In this document: positions 24,530-35,694 of the stretch, in pieces | Position numbering within the stretch: position 1 is the stretch's first letter | How the letters are laid out: the number at the start of each line of letters is the position of its first letter | Assembly: GCF_040712315.1 (NCBI RefSeq) | Contig: NC_134015.1 | Location: 42,987,464-43,051,463 of the forward strand | Origin: Castanea sativa | Taxonomy: Eukaryota; Streptophyta; Magnoliopsida; Fagales; Fagaceae | Length of the DNA stretch: 64,000 bases | Direction of reading: 5' to 3' | Notes under the pieces: model-generated | What the model saw: the letters and a program-made list of their open reading frames with translations, nothing else | Told to the model about the DNA's origin: nothing | Database searches by the model: none | Position numbers and translations under genes: made by a program

Positions 24530-24783
24530 TAGTACATGATAGTAACTGAACTTTTCCATTAAAACATGACAATTAATGCATAATACTTTGAAATAAATAC
24601 AAAATTTGGTGTCGTAGAACTAGAAGGATAAATAAAGAGAATTCATACTAGTACACTTTTACCTCATTAATACTCATTAATACTCCTACACTCGTTAAAG
24701 AGAATTCATAGTAACTGAACTTTTACCTCATTAATACTCATTGGATATACATAAAATAAATTCATACTACTACACTTTTTGGT

Positions 24784-24787
<4 letters not shown>

Positions 24788-24855
<68 letters not shown>
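24788..24855. repeat. (TA)n microsatellite
   Basis: About 33 uninterrupted TA units, within the duplicated block. The corresponding position of copy 2 has no such run; its own dinucleotide tract lies at 53826-53893. Confidence 0.97.
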
Positions 24856-24858
<3 letters not shown>

Positions 24859-25787
24859 CTAAATTTGGTAAGGATGGGTGTAAAATATTTACACCATCCA
24901 AACATCTCTTCAACTGATTAAAAGATTTGGAGTTCAATCATCGCTTACACAAAAAACCAATTGGTGTCTTGGTCTGACGATAAAGGATTATTATCAGGAG
25001 CAAATTCTATAAGTTGAAACTCATTCTCAAAAAAATTATAAAAAAAAAAAAAATCTCTTCAAGTCTGGTTTTCATTAAAGGGCTTCGTTGAAAGTACTTT
25101 TATAACAAGTTTCCACATTAGCATTTTACTTAAAATTCACTACATCCTACAAAATTTAATCTCATATGAAAATATGACTACAATGGATTAGTAAGCATTT
25201 AATTATTTTTTTATTTTTCAAGAATCTATTTTATATTATCGATTGCACGTGATATTAAAATTTCCGCATCTATTTTTTTACTTATCAAGGCTTTTGTCAT
25301 AATCCAAATCCATTAACTTATCAAGTGCGCATCTATTTTTTTTTTTTTTTACTCTGATGGTTTTTATTAATTGTTGGTGAAGCAGCTAAGTATGAGGAAG
25401 AGTGTCATATTCCAAATCCATTAACTTTTTTATAATAGTAATATTCCGAATAGATTATTTTTAACAAAAATAATCATATAAATTACTTGCACTATGCATG
25501 TGTATAGAGACTCCTATTTTTTAATTAAAATATAAAATTTTAAGTTGTGACTACAAGCAATTTTAGTTTAAGTATAAAATATGTCCTAATTTTATGAAAT
25601 TTGAACTTGAAATTCAACTTTATATCCTTAACTTTTCTTATTGTCTTAACTTTTTAGAAACATATTTTAAATTTTAAACTTTTTAATTTATCTTTATATG
25701 CTTAAATTGTCTTATTATCAAATCATTTTGAATTATATAGTAGATTTAATTTTCCAGGTATGGAAAAGTGAAAACTAAAAAAAAGTA

Positions 25788-26157
25788 GGCTAAAATGCAA
25801 AACTAACCCTCTAAGTTTCTTCATATTTCAATCAATTCTCTAATTTTATTTTCATTCATTTCGATCCTCTAAGTTTTAGATTTATTCATTCAACGCCTTT
25901 CCGTCAACTTTTGTTAAAATGTTTTAAAAAAATATATTGAAAATATTTTTCAATCATTAACCAAAATTTCTTTATTTTAAAAAATTTGAAGATATTTGAA
26001 AAAAAAAATTAAATTAACTACAACATATAACACAAATTGATAGAAAAATCTTAATTGAATAAATTTAAAAGTTAGAAGACTGAAATAAACAAAAGCAAAA
26101 TTAGAATACTGAAATGAAATTTAAAGAAACTTAGAGGGTCAGTTTTATATTTTAGCT
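25788..26157. mobile_element. Mutator-type MITE, 370 bp
   Basis: Termini GGCTAAAATGCAAAACT... and ...AGTTTTATATTTTAGCT form inverted repeats of about 33 bp with a few mismatches, including a CCCTCTAAGTTTCTT core. Flanking AAAAAAGTA at 25779-25787 and 26158-26166 is a perfect 9-bp target duplication, the MULE signature. No transposase ORF. The matching place in the duplicate (about 54862-54874) lacks it and reads as an empty site. It sits about 170 bp upstream of the defensin-like start codon and could affect its promoter. Confidence 0.93.
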
Positions 26158-26240
26158 AAAAAAGTATTTATATACTGAGATAATAAATGCGTGATAATAA
26201 ATGCATTTATCACATTAAAACATGACCATCTTATCAGACA

Positions 26241-26249
26241 CTATAAAGA
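26241..26249 (+). promoter_or_regulatory. TATA-like element of defensin-like gene 1
   Basis: CTATAAAGA, 87 bp before the start codon and after the MITE. The paralogue has CTATAAGGA at 54936-54944, about 99 bp before its start codon, so the element is conserved between copies. Confidence 0.5.
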
Positions 26250-26327
26250 TTATTATCAGACACTGTAAAGGTTACCATCAATTTGCATTGTCATAACAAA
26301 CTGCACGACTAAAACAAGAAGAAAATA

Positions 26328-26693
26328 ATGGAGGCAACTTCTTCCAAAATGGCTTTCTCGGTCATCCTACTTCCTTTTGCAACTTGTAACTCTCCCTCTC
26401 TCCCTCTCTCTCTCTCTCTCATCCTATTTGACTTTTATATGATGGTGGCTAATGAAATACTGATGGCAGGTTTATCATTACTAGGAATGTCAAATGCTGG
26501 GGATCACTGTTTCCGAGATATTGATTGTACATTCAAAATTACATGTAGTAGTCCTAAGTGCCTTGCCCCTTGTGTAAACGGAAGATGTCAATGCGCATGT
26601 GCTGCAACCAGAAAACAAGCTCCAGATGAAGGCAATGACGACAATCTCCCAACAATTAACAAATACTATTCATTCAAAAATAATGAAAACTAA
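26328..26693 (+). CDS. Defensin-like secreted cysteine-rich peptide, copy 1
   Basis: Two exons: 26328-26385 and 26470-26693, with a GT...AG intron of 84 bp (26386-26469) carrying a CT tract. The spliced product is 93 residues. Residues 1-30 look like a signal peptide (hydrophobic AFSVILLPFATCLSLLG). The mature part has eight cysteines spaced C-x5-C-x5-C-x4-C-x3-C-x4-C-x-C-x-C with a GRCQCAC segment resembling the defensin gamma-core region. A 29-residue cysteine-free tail, partly acidic, follows the last Cys. An intron splitting the signal-peptide region is typical of plant defensin-like (DEFL) genes. The intron is a multiple of three, so the unspliced frame also reads through and would give 121 residues. 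Role as an extracellular antimicrobial or signalling peptide is family inference. The closest relative is the copy at 55035-55371. Confidence 0.75.
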   Translation: MEATSSKMAFSVILLPFATCNSPSLPLSLSLILFDFYMMVANEILMAGLSLLGMSNAGDHCFRDIDCTFKITCSSPKCLAPCVNGRCQCACAATRKQAPDEGNDDNLPTINKYYSFKNNEN

Positions 26694-26884
26694 AATGAGT
26701 ACAAGAATGTATGCCTGTCTTAGGCATTATAATTTCTAACTAGGGGCAGGTGGTGTAATGTCCAAAAAGAAATAAGATCCTTTATGAATTTCATGGTTTT
26801 AAAAACTTAAAAGACCTATTCCTAATCTAAGTCCAAGGCCTTCCTTATAATGCCTAGGAGATAAAAGTTTGACTTCAATTGCGC

Positions 26885-27665
26885 TAGTTTTATTCAAGGT
26901 TTTCAAACTCATATTGGACTAGCCAGTTCAATCGGGTTAACCATGAACCGTCAATAAATCTGGATTTTTTTATATAAAAGAACTGGGCACATATGAAATC
27001 TAATAGAACCATGTGATCAAGGTCCAACCTGGAAAACCGTTGGAACCGTAGGCTGGCTCAACTAGGTCAAGGGACTGTACTTATTTGGAAAAAAAAAATA
27101 GAGAAAGAGGCACTGCCAGATGTTGAACCTGAGACCTCTACCCTAATAAGCACCAAGGCTAATGCCATGACTTACAATTTATAGTTTCTAAAATTCTTTG
27201 TTACCTTTCTCTGTGTATTAAATATTACTAAATTTGTTTTCATTGTTAAATTTGCTTGTGATTTAAGAAAATACATTTTCATAGGAATTCACTATTTATG
27301 AATTTATTTTCAAAGTGGTTTTTAGTTAATCGAAATGGTTTCGACTTGAAGGATTATTATACAATTTCTTTTCAAGCTTATTTATGTTGTACAAATTTTT
27401 ATTAACCTTGTAATGTACTATTTTATATTAACCTTATAGTATCATGAAAATTTATTTGAAATTTTGTTTCAATTTTTAAGATATTTTTAGTCAGTTTTGC
27501 TAATATTTATAAATTTAATACATTATTTTATTTTAATTAATTACTAAATTAATTATGAAATCACCTTAGTCCAACCTTAAAAATCCTTGAACCACTTCAT
27601 TTACTGTTTCTTTGAATAGTCTAGATTTGAAAATCATGGTTTTATCTAGTAAGTGATACTGATTG
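26885..27665. other. Probable eroded DNA transposon
   Basis: CAAGGTTTTCAAACTC near 26897 and GATTTGAAAATCATGG near 27625 pair imperfectly as inverted ends. The inside contains GAACCGT-rich text and, on the minus strand near 27130, a GGTTCAACATC box-B-like sequence. No target duplication was confirmed and no ORF is present. Confidence 0.35.
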
Positions 27666-28394
27666 TATACTTGGGAATAGGATGATGGAAAACAAACATG
27701 GCTAAAATGAGCAATATATATTGAGTTGTTGGTGGAGTCGATGAACTCAAGGAACTATTGATTTAAGATTGCACATTGCCGTTATTCATCCAAAAGAAAT
27801 TGCCCACGTATGCAACTTGTTGGTCTTATTTGTTTCAGTTATCATACTTGGGGATGCCGACGTTGCACGAGTTCAATGTTGGTGATTTTGTTGTTTCATT
27901 TTTTGCTATAATGATTAGTGTGTATATATATACAAATAAATATTAATGTTAAGGTAAATTTCACTATAATCCCTTTAGGTTTGGACAAATATTAAGGAAG
28001 TTTAAAAGATTTCAAAACTGACTATTTTAGCCCCTAAGTCCAAATGGAGTCTAACGCCATTATTTATTTTTAGTTTCTCTCTCTATCACCCTCAAAGCTT
28101 TCTTCTCTTGTCCCTCTTTCTTCTCACTCTCTTTGGCTCCCTCATCCCTCTTCCACTTTCAAACATTTCTTCTCACTCTCTCTGACTCCCTCATCCCTCT
28201 TCCGCTCTTAGACCTTTCTTCTCTTTCTTTGACTCTCTTCTCTCTCTCTCTCTTGTTCTTTGTGATGACAGCGTGATGTGGTGTTCATGGGTTTCGGTGT
28301 GGATTGGTGCTGGTTCTCGTGGTCTTTCTGGTGGCGTCGTATTGTGAGTTAGCAGTGGTTCGTGGGTTTTGGTGTGGACTGGCATCAACGTTTG
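27666..28394. other. Gene-free stretch, MITE-like start and CT-rich run
   Basis: At 27950 a GGTAAATTTCACTATAATCCC opening resembles the end of MULE-type MITEs, but no partner end was found. Positions 28075-28260 are pyrimidine-rich. The minus-strand ORF at 28191-28388 translates this simple sequence and was not accepted. Confidence 0.35.
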
Positions 28395-28590
28395 GGTTAT
28401 TTAAGGGTCGGTGGTGGAGGTTTGTGAATTTTGGTTTGGATCGGTTGTGGGTAGGCCATGGAAATTTGTAAATTTTGGTTTGGATTAGTTTTGGGTCAGT
28501 AGTGGAGGTTTGTGAATTTTGGTTTGGATTCGTGGTGGGTTGGCAATGGAGGTTTGTGGATTTTGGTTTGGATCAACAGTGATGGGTTTG
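28395..28590. repeat. Minisatellite, ~50-bp GT-rich units
   Basis: About four imperfect units built on GGAGGTTTGTGAATTTTGGT followed by TTGGATC(G/A). Later interrupted on its right by the solo LTR at 28624. Confidence 0.7.
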
Positions 28591-28623
28591 CTTTGATTTG
28601 AGCAAAGGTTTTCTCCTACTGAT

Positions 28624-29550
28624 TGTTAGGGTCATATTTTATCGTTATGGGCTAATCCTTTGACAAAATCCACTTTCCTTGTAATTGGGTAGATCTAAGA
28701 TGGGTTTAATATTTCAAGAAACATGTTCAAGTAAAGTATTAAAAACATGAAGATTGGTCCAAGAAACAAGTGAAGAAAAGCTGTTTATTAAGTCTCGACA
28801 GATGCCTGCTATCGAGATTTAATGTGAAGCTCGATAGATAGCTTGCAACAACTCGATCTATCGAGAATTACAATTTCAAAATTTTCAAATTTGAAATTCG
28901 ACCCAATCTTGTATACTTGTTTGGGGTTTCTTTTCTCGCAATCCTAGACGTATATAAGGCTTATTTGAAAGGCCGTCACACACAGATACAGAGACCAAGA
29001 GACTTATTTTCTTTGTGTGAAGCTATTGTGTTTGTATACCATAGGGTTTTGTAACTGAGTGCATCCAAATCTTCATTAATGATAAAGTGAAGAACTTTGT
29101 AGCGAACAACATCTGTTCAAGTTGCTAGAGTTAGTCACATACTTGGGATTCGTGCAAAGGGTTAGTCAAAAATTGGAGGTTTGTGCATCAAAGAAAAGAA
29201 GGCTACTACAAAATCAAGTCCAATTGGGTATTGGAGCAAAGGTTCAACTGTAAATTGATATTTCGAAATTGGTCATGGATAGTTGGTAAGATTCTTTATA
29301 CTTGTAACCACTTGATTGTTACTTAGTGGATTCTTGGGAGTGGTGACCTTAAAATCACCCAGTGGGGATTTTGCTTTGCGAGGTTTTCCCCCATTTGTTA
29401 ACAAATTACTGTATCAAATTTATTTCTCACTGCACTTAGTATTTTTGGTGATTTGTTGGTGCCACCACATTTTGCATGCAAATTGAACCTAATTAATTAA
29501 CTTGGGTAATTGAATTAATTAACCGGGGGTCAAGCTATCTTAACCCAACA
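28624..29550 (+). repeat. Solo copia LTR, 927 bp
   Basis: Begins TGTTAGGGTCAT and ends AACCCAACA, bounded by perfect 5-bp target duplications CTGAT (28619-28623 and 29551-29555). It is a diverged relative of the minus-strand LTRs, here in plus orientation: shared blocks include GCTAATCCTTTGACAAAATC (28651), the ACGTATATAAGGCTTATTT TATA region (28948) and GGTGACCTTAAAATCACCC (29343). It has no internal region. Confidence 0.92.
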
Positions 29551-29822
29551 CTGATGAAGATGCTAAGCTTGAGAGACATTGGCGAGGGAAAGGGTTTTGG
29601 TAATGGAGAGAGTAGTGCTACAATCTAACATGCTTGTGAATTTGAGAAGATCTTATGGGTTTTTGGTTAAGAGAGGTTTTGATAGATAGTGTATTCTACC
29701 CTTATTTATTTTTTTATTTTTTAGAAAGCAAGTAATTAACTAATTTTGGGACATGTTTGTTAAACCAAAGAATGGATTCTATCAGGGGCGGACCCTTCAT
29801 ACTTTTTTTTATGTACTTTTTG

Positions 29823-29828
<6 letters not shown>

Positions 29829-29890
<62 letters not shown>
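29829..29890. repeat. (TA)n microsatellite
   Basis: About 30 TA units. The ORF at 29757-29954 is an artefact of this run. Confidence 0.97.
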
Positions 29891-29891
<1 letters not shown>

Positions 29892-29899
29892 ATATATCT

Positions 29900-30272
29900 T
29901 CTCTATATATCAAATTTTGAAGAAAAAAAAGAAGAAGAAGAAGTAAAATCTTAGTGAAATGAACCAGGATTGAGATAATAAAAGACTTGGACATTGATTA
30001 AGATTATACAATGACCGTAGATCTTGATAATTCTAACAAGCAACATCTCACAGAAACATTCATAAGGCAGTAGCATATGATCATGGTATCAACATCAAGC
30101 ATATTTAATCATTTAAGCATAACATCACAACATTCTTATTGTTCATTAACCATATCATATTCAAAAAACCATGTTCATATGGCTTATGCATGATTTACCT
30201 CACTTATCTCACTACATCACAACACCTATGAATCAATGCATGGTCATGTTGTTCATCCGATATATAAACCCT
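29900..30272. other. Gene-free stretch before a solo LTR
   Basis: A-rich with CATATCA-type short motifs. Nothing recognised. Confidence 0.4.
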
Positions 30273-32436
30273 TGTAGACACTTAATTTCACACCCATAAT
30301 TTAACCTTGGAAGATGACCAAAATAATCATTCTAAATACCCAAAAATCATGATTGCATTTCATTCATTAAGTCATTAATCACATATCATATAAAATGATT
30401 TTGAGATTCTAACGATCACAACGATATGTTCGGTTTCCAAATTGGACAGAATGGAAAGATATCACAAGATCAAGCATCAACGGTCTGCATGCATTCATTT
30501 GGATGGAATTGATCACACATGATTAATTGAAATTAATTTTTATGGGTCGACAATTAAAATTAATTAAATGAATTTCTGTGATTGGTGGTTTATTTTGATA
30601 AAATAAGTTTGGTTGCATAGGAATAAAAGAAATTATCTGATAATGTTAAAAATTGAATTGATAATTAAGTTTTAGGGTGATTATCTTTGAGATAATTATT
30701 TTAAACATTTAATTATCAAGTTAAGATGAATTTCATTAGGAATATGAGTCTAAGACACGTCCAAGCACAATTCCCAGCTCAGAAAATTCCTTTAAAGAGT
30801 TCAAAACATCCAAGAAGACAAAACTGGGTGAAGCTATCAGGAGTGCCAATCAGCAGTTGGAAAGTGTCGATTGGCACAAATCATAAAATTGGTCCAAATA
30901 CCTTTTGTTCAGGTCAAAATTCATCAAATTCGATTTGTGGGGATAAAATCTAACACAACTTGTGTCTGCTGACTTTCAAAGGAACCCTAGCTTACTTTTT
31001 TAAGCAGATACACCTCTATAAATAGAGGAGAAAACCCCAAAATTCAACACCCCTCTTCTCCTTAACGTAAAAGAATCTCTGGAAGTTTGACTTAATTTTT
31101 TTTTTTTTTTTGGTTAAGCGCTAATGCTTTAGATCTCAGAGATATCCTTTCTCTTGGACGTCTAAAGTAATCCCCCTTTTCATTTAAATTATTTATGTAA
31201 GTAAGTAATTTATTTATGAGTTATTTTCTTTCTATATTCTAATGATTCACATGTTTGTTTGCATACTTGTTCAAAAGTTTATTAATGACATGCTTTCATA
31301 TTTTCTTGATCGATATGTTCATATGACAATTAAATGATTCATGCATAATAGATATAATATGAGTTATGAAGTCCCCTTTATGAATCTACAACTCTTTCTT
31401 GAAAATTCTATTTTTCTTTCTAAAATGAAAACAATCTGGATTTTTGTCCACTGTTTTTTCTTCCTAAATAAAAACAGATCTGAATTTTTCTCTACTATTT
31501 CTTTTTTCTAAATAAATAAAGATCTAAATTTTCTTCTTAAATCCATTTTGTTTCTTTCTAAATAAAAAAAGATCTGGAATTTTGTTACAATACACTGTTT
31601 TTCTTCCTAAATAAAAATAGATTTGGATTTTTCTCTACTGTTTTTTCTTTCTAAATAAACACAAATCTGAATTTTCTTCTTAAATCCACTGTTTTTCTTT
31701 GTAAGTGAAAACAGATCAGAATTTACTTCTTAAATCTACTATTTTTCTTCCTAAATAAAAATAGATCTATAATTTTTCTCTAAAATACATTGTTTTCTTC
31801 ATAAATAAAAACAAATCTAGATTTTTCGCTAAAAACTTATTGTTTCCTTACTAACAAAAATAGATCTGAAATATGTTCTTAATCTATTATTTCCTCTTAA
31901 ATAAAAAACGGATCTAGAATACTTTTTTTCTAAGACTCCTTGTTTTAAGAGAAGAGATTTATGAAGACTATTTCTTGACTTAATCTTAGATTTATCATTT
32001 AAACACATATTGCATCTCATCATTGTATGTTAATGGGAACTTAAATGATCATTAGAGTCTAGAAGACTGGATTTTGTCCAGGCAAGATGGGTGCCTAACA
32101 CCTTCTCATCCTCTAACCTAGCCCCCGAACCATAGATCTTAGGTTCATAAAGTAGTCTTTAGTGTTGTTAGATTGTAACTAGTAGAAAGAGCTTTGTAAT
32201 TCTTTACTTAGATTGTAATTAGGACCAAAGCCATGTAAAATTTCTTTCTATCAACTGTAATTGTTCAAATAAATAAAAACTCAAAGTTATTCATGTATTC
32301 TGTATTTTTTTAGTTTTCTTATTTTTTTTGTAATATGTAAAAAAATAAGTAGCAACTCCACAATAGATAAAAACTCCAAAAGAAAAGAGTTGATGCTTTC
32401 TCATTTGTTGAGTGCCAAAAAGTCTGGTCTCTCACA
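30273..32436 (+). repeat. Solo gypsy LTR, same family as the 33411-53278 element
   Basis: Opens TGTAGACACTTAATTTC and ends GGTCTCTCACA, 2,164 bp. Flanks ACCCT (30268-30272) and ACTCT (32437-32441) agree at 4 of 5 bases. It is the inverse-orientation relative of the LTR at 33411-35571: TGTAGACAC/GGTCTCTCACA ends, the GGTTTCCAAATTGGAC block and the subrepeats at 31420-31930 all recur there in reverse. A TATA box (CTCTATAAATAGAGG, itself a near-perfect palindrome) lies at 31013-31027. Confidence 0.9.
31420..31930 (+). repeat. Subrepeats inside the gypsy LTR
   Basis: Roughly eight imperfect units of 60-75 bp built on TTTTTCTTCCTAAATAAAAA and CAGATCTGAATTTT. The same units occur in reverse in 33900-34400 and 51470-52090, so they are a family trait of these LTRs, downstream of the TATA box. 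Confidence 0.8.
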
Positions 32437-33410
32437 ACTCTAATCATTCATCTAACAATTAAGTGAAGAAAAACATGTTAGCTTACTGACCTAGGACCTA
32501 AACATACAAGAACTAGACTAAACAGAACCTAAATATGTGACAAAAAGTAAAGCAAAACAAGAACTACAAGAACCCTAAATCTCTGTTTCTAAGCACGAAC
32601 AAGTGTGCGTAGACACGGGATATGCGTACACATGCTTTGAGTATGCATACGCATGCATAAAGCATGTGCACGCATACACGCCCAAAACTCAAACCCAAAA
32701 ACAACAATCAAAACAACAATTTCTAGCAACCTATCATGCTTCAATTACGTAAACTAAATGAACTATGCCTAACAGAGAAGGTATCAAAGCAATAAAATAC
32801 AAAGAAAAATAACTAAAACAAACAAGAAAGTGAGAGAAAAAGTTAAACCTTTACCTCACACTAGAACTCCTTTGAGCTTTTGATTTGACCGTTCCCCTCA
32901 ATCAATCTAATCAAGACAAAACCAAGAAGGTTAGTAAGATTTAAAACGTGAAGGTCAAGACCAAAATAGGTCCCAACCAAGCAAAACTTTAACTTGAGGA
33001 TGTTTTTGAATAAAACTCCCTCTTTGATTCACTATTTTCTAGCGGATTAGCGTGTTTTGGTAAAAGAGCTGGCCTTTTATAGTGATCATAGAGGGGTGTG
33101 GGGCGACTCTTAACCATTGTGGGATTCGCTCTACACAACTTTAAGTCCAAAAAACTTTCCTTATAGAATTTTGAAACCCTACACAAGGTGTGCGTATGCA
33201 TGCTTTCAGTATGTGTGCACATGAATCAAACATGCATGCATATACTTAGAGTTTTCCTATAGTTATTTTTTTCACCAAAACATCCTTAAAGTCAAAGATT
33301 CACAAGGTTGGGCCCTACATCAACCCTGGGCCTTCAAGTGATGTTGTCATTGGAGAACGCGGCCTCGAGCCGTAAGGGGTACAAAATGAGATGTTTCCAG
33401 TAGTTCCTGC
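32437..33410. other. Spacer between two inverted gypsy LTRs
   Basis: No gene. It contains two tracts of alternating purine-pyrimidine GCATACGCATGC-like text (about 32605-32690 and 33186-33243) and, near 33066, GGCCTTTTATAG, whose complement CTATAAAAGGCC is TATA-like. It may be an eroded LTR of another family on the minus strand. Confidence 0.4.
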
Positions 33411-35571
33411 TGTGAGAGACCAAGAAATTTGGTGCTCTCAAAAAAGAGATTTTTGGAGTACTTTTAAGGGCACCTCTTTTTTTGGGTAAGTGGTATGGAG
33501 TCGCCACTTTTTTTTTATACAAAAAAATAAGAAAAATACAATACAAATTTACATGACTGAAATGCCTCATTGTTATTGATTGGACAAAAATATATACAAG
33601 TTTGATAAATTGGAGATTACTTGGCTTTGGGTCCTAGTTACAAACTACCAAAAATACATGGCTTTTGTCCTAGTTAAAACTACCCAAAATAAAAATAAAG
33701 ATAAAGCCCAGGTCTACCTATCCAAAGACACTAAATTCGGAGGCTAGGTTACAGAATGGGAAGGTGTTAGGCATGCATTCCGCCTAAACTAAGTCTGGTC
33801 TTCTAAACTCTTGTGGCCATTGTACCATTTTTATGCATGACTTGAATGACATGTTGAACAAAATTAAATCACATGAATCCATTTTATGAATATGCCCTCT
33901 TCTTTGTTAAAAAGAAAAAGATCTGTTTTTTGAGATAAAAAATTGAATTGGGTTTTAAAAAACTCAAATCTGTTTTTTGAGAACTAAAAAAATGGTTTTT
34001 GATTTGTAAGAAAAATAAGATCAGTTTTGTGATAAAAAAAAAAAAAAACAGATATGTTTTTGTATGTACAAAAAATAAGAAAAATATTTTTTGAGAAGAG
34101 GACTTCATTCATGAAATAGATTTATGCTATAAACACAACCAAACAAAACCATTCATGGTCCTTTTTTAATTTCAAAATCTGCTATGTTAAAAAAAAAAAA
34201 TCAGATCTACATCTAAAGAAAACGTAGATCAGTTTTTTTTTTAAAATAAGAAAAATTCAAATTTGTATCTAAGGAAAATAAAATAAGTTTTTTTGTTAAA
34301 AAAATTCAGATCTGCATCTAATGAAGATGCAAATCAGTTTTTTGTTCAAGAAAAATTCAGATCTACATCTAATGAAGATGCAGATCCGTTTTTATTTTGA
34401 GATAAAGAAGTGATAGCATGAAGATTTTTGAAACTAAGAAAGAGATCACAACAATAATAAAAAGAATCAAAAACGTATTTCAACAAAATAAATTAACAAT
34501 TCATGATATGAATCTTTGAAACAACTAAACAAAAAGAAATATATAAACATGCATATCACAAGAAGAGAAACATAAGAAAAAAGAAGGGTTAATAAGAAAC
34601 AACTTCTTGCATGGAGCACTCTTCTTCTTGAGAGAATATTTTAGGGTTCAAAGAAATTTATACAATTATCTTTGAAACCTAAAAACCCTAGCTTTAAGAG
34701 AGAGAATATCAGAAAAGGGGAGTTAGAAATATGAGAAATTTGAAAGTGTAAAAACATGTATCTCTCCTTGATTTATGAAATCCATCCTCTATTTATAGAG
34801 GCTGGGATGCTTAAAAATAAGCAAAGATGATTAGAATGTGAATCGAGACGCGTCTTTTTGCGAAAAAGTTGACTAGGATATGTTTTATCGTCACCCGAAG
34901 AGTGTCGGGCCAAAGCCCTTATTGGTGCCATTCGGCAATTTGAAAGTGCCAATCGGAACTCCAAAAGTACCAAATGGCACTCTTGGATGCCAATCATGCT
35001 TTCGTGTTCAGGTGCATTTTGGACTCCTTTTTTAGGTTTTCTTGAGTCGGGCCTTGCACTTAGACGTGTTTTCAATCCGTATTCTAAAATTTTTATCTTT
35101 TTTCTGGATAATTCAGGTCCTTTCAGTAAAAATTATCTTGTAAATAAATACTCTAAAAATCTTGATAAAGTCTGGATTATCTACAATTTTATTGTTATCC
35201 AATTATCTGCTTTTATTCCCATGCAAGCAATCCTATTTTTGACACTAATTAACAACAAATCACAAAATTATTTAATTAGTTGTAATTCTTTAACCAATCA
35301 GAATTAATTTAAACTAATCATGCGTGGTCGACTTTACCTAGACACAATGCATGCTGACCACGCAAACTTGATCATGCGATATCTTTCGATTCGACGGTCC
35401 AATTTGGAAACCGGGCATAAAATTGCAACCGTTAGAATCTTAAGATTACTTTTATGATTATGCAATGAATGAATTAATGCATATAATACAATCTTGATTT
35501 TTGGGGTACATGGATGGTCACTCCAATCATCTTTCTTGATTAAATCATGGGTGCAAAATCGAGTGTCTACA
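33411..35571 (-). repeat. 3' LTR of the gypsy element
   Basis: 2,161 bp. The plus strand reads TGTGAGAGACC at 33411 and GTGTCTACA at the right. TATA on the minus strand lies near 34790 (complement of ATTTATAGAGG). It shares the K/F-rich subrepeats and a GTGCCATTCGGCA-like block (34925) with the 5' LTR. Length differs from the 5' LTR by about 84 bp. Confidence 0.93.
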
Positions 35572-35613
35572 GAATGCCCCTCATTGACAGAGTTTGGAAA
35601 GCCAATGTCAATG
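35572..35613 (-). promoter_or_regulatory. Polypurine tract with adjoining hairpin
   Basis: In element sense the order is CATTGACA, a 16-base loop, TGTCAATG, then AGGGGCATTC and the LTR start TGTAGACAC. The 8-bp stem arms are at 35582-35589 and 35606-35613. The purine tract primes plus-strand DNA synthesis; the hairpin next to it may be structural. Confidence 0.7.
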
Positions 35614-35694
35614 TAAAACAAAGACACTGATTTTAGTGGCCATGATTTAATTGAGGTTGAATTTTCCAAGATCTATTTCACAGCTGATGATTCT

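Larger units (their letters stand above)
24530..26795. repeat. Duplicated block, copy 1 (with defensin-like gene)
   Basis: Matches 53900-55475 over non-coding and coding parts. Shared segments include an AAACATGACAAT start (24564 / 53931), ACATAAAATAAATTCATACT (24749 / 54310), GTTTAAGTATAAAAT (25566 / 54682), the gene itself, and a 3' flank with TTCTAACTAGGGGCA. Identity in the coding and 3' part looks near 85-90%. The separation is inflated by later retrotransposon insertions. Confidence 0.8.

Noticed and set aside
26328..26693. Uninterrupted 121-residue reading of the defensin-like gene
   Set aside because: The extra 28 residues translate a CT-rich GT...AG intron; the paralogue's intron has a different length that would shift the frame, so the spliced model is preferred.
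27095..27160. tRNA or SINE (minus-strand A/B-box-like text)
   Set aside because: A GGTTCAACATC box-B-like motif is present but no cloverleaf or SINE tail could be drawn; it is more likely part of an eroded transposon.
33884..34108. Lys/Phe-rich 74-codon ORF, minus strand
   Set aside because: Lies in the LTR subrepeats; low complexity, and not preserved as an open frame in the other LTR copies.
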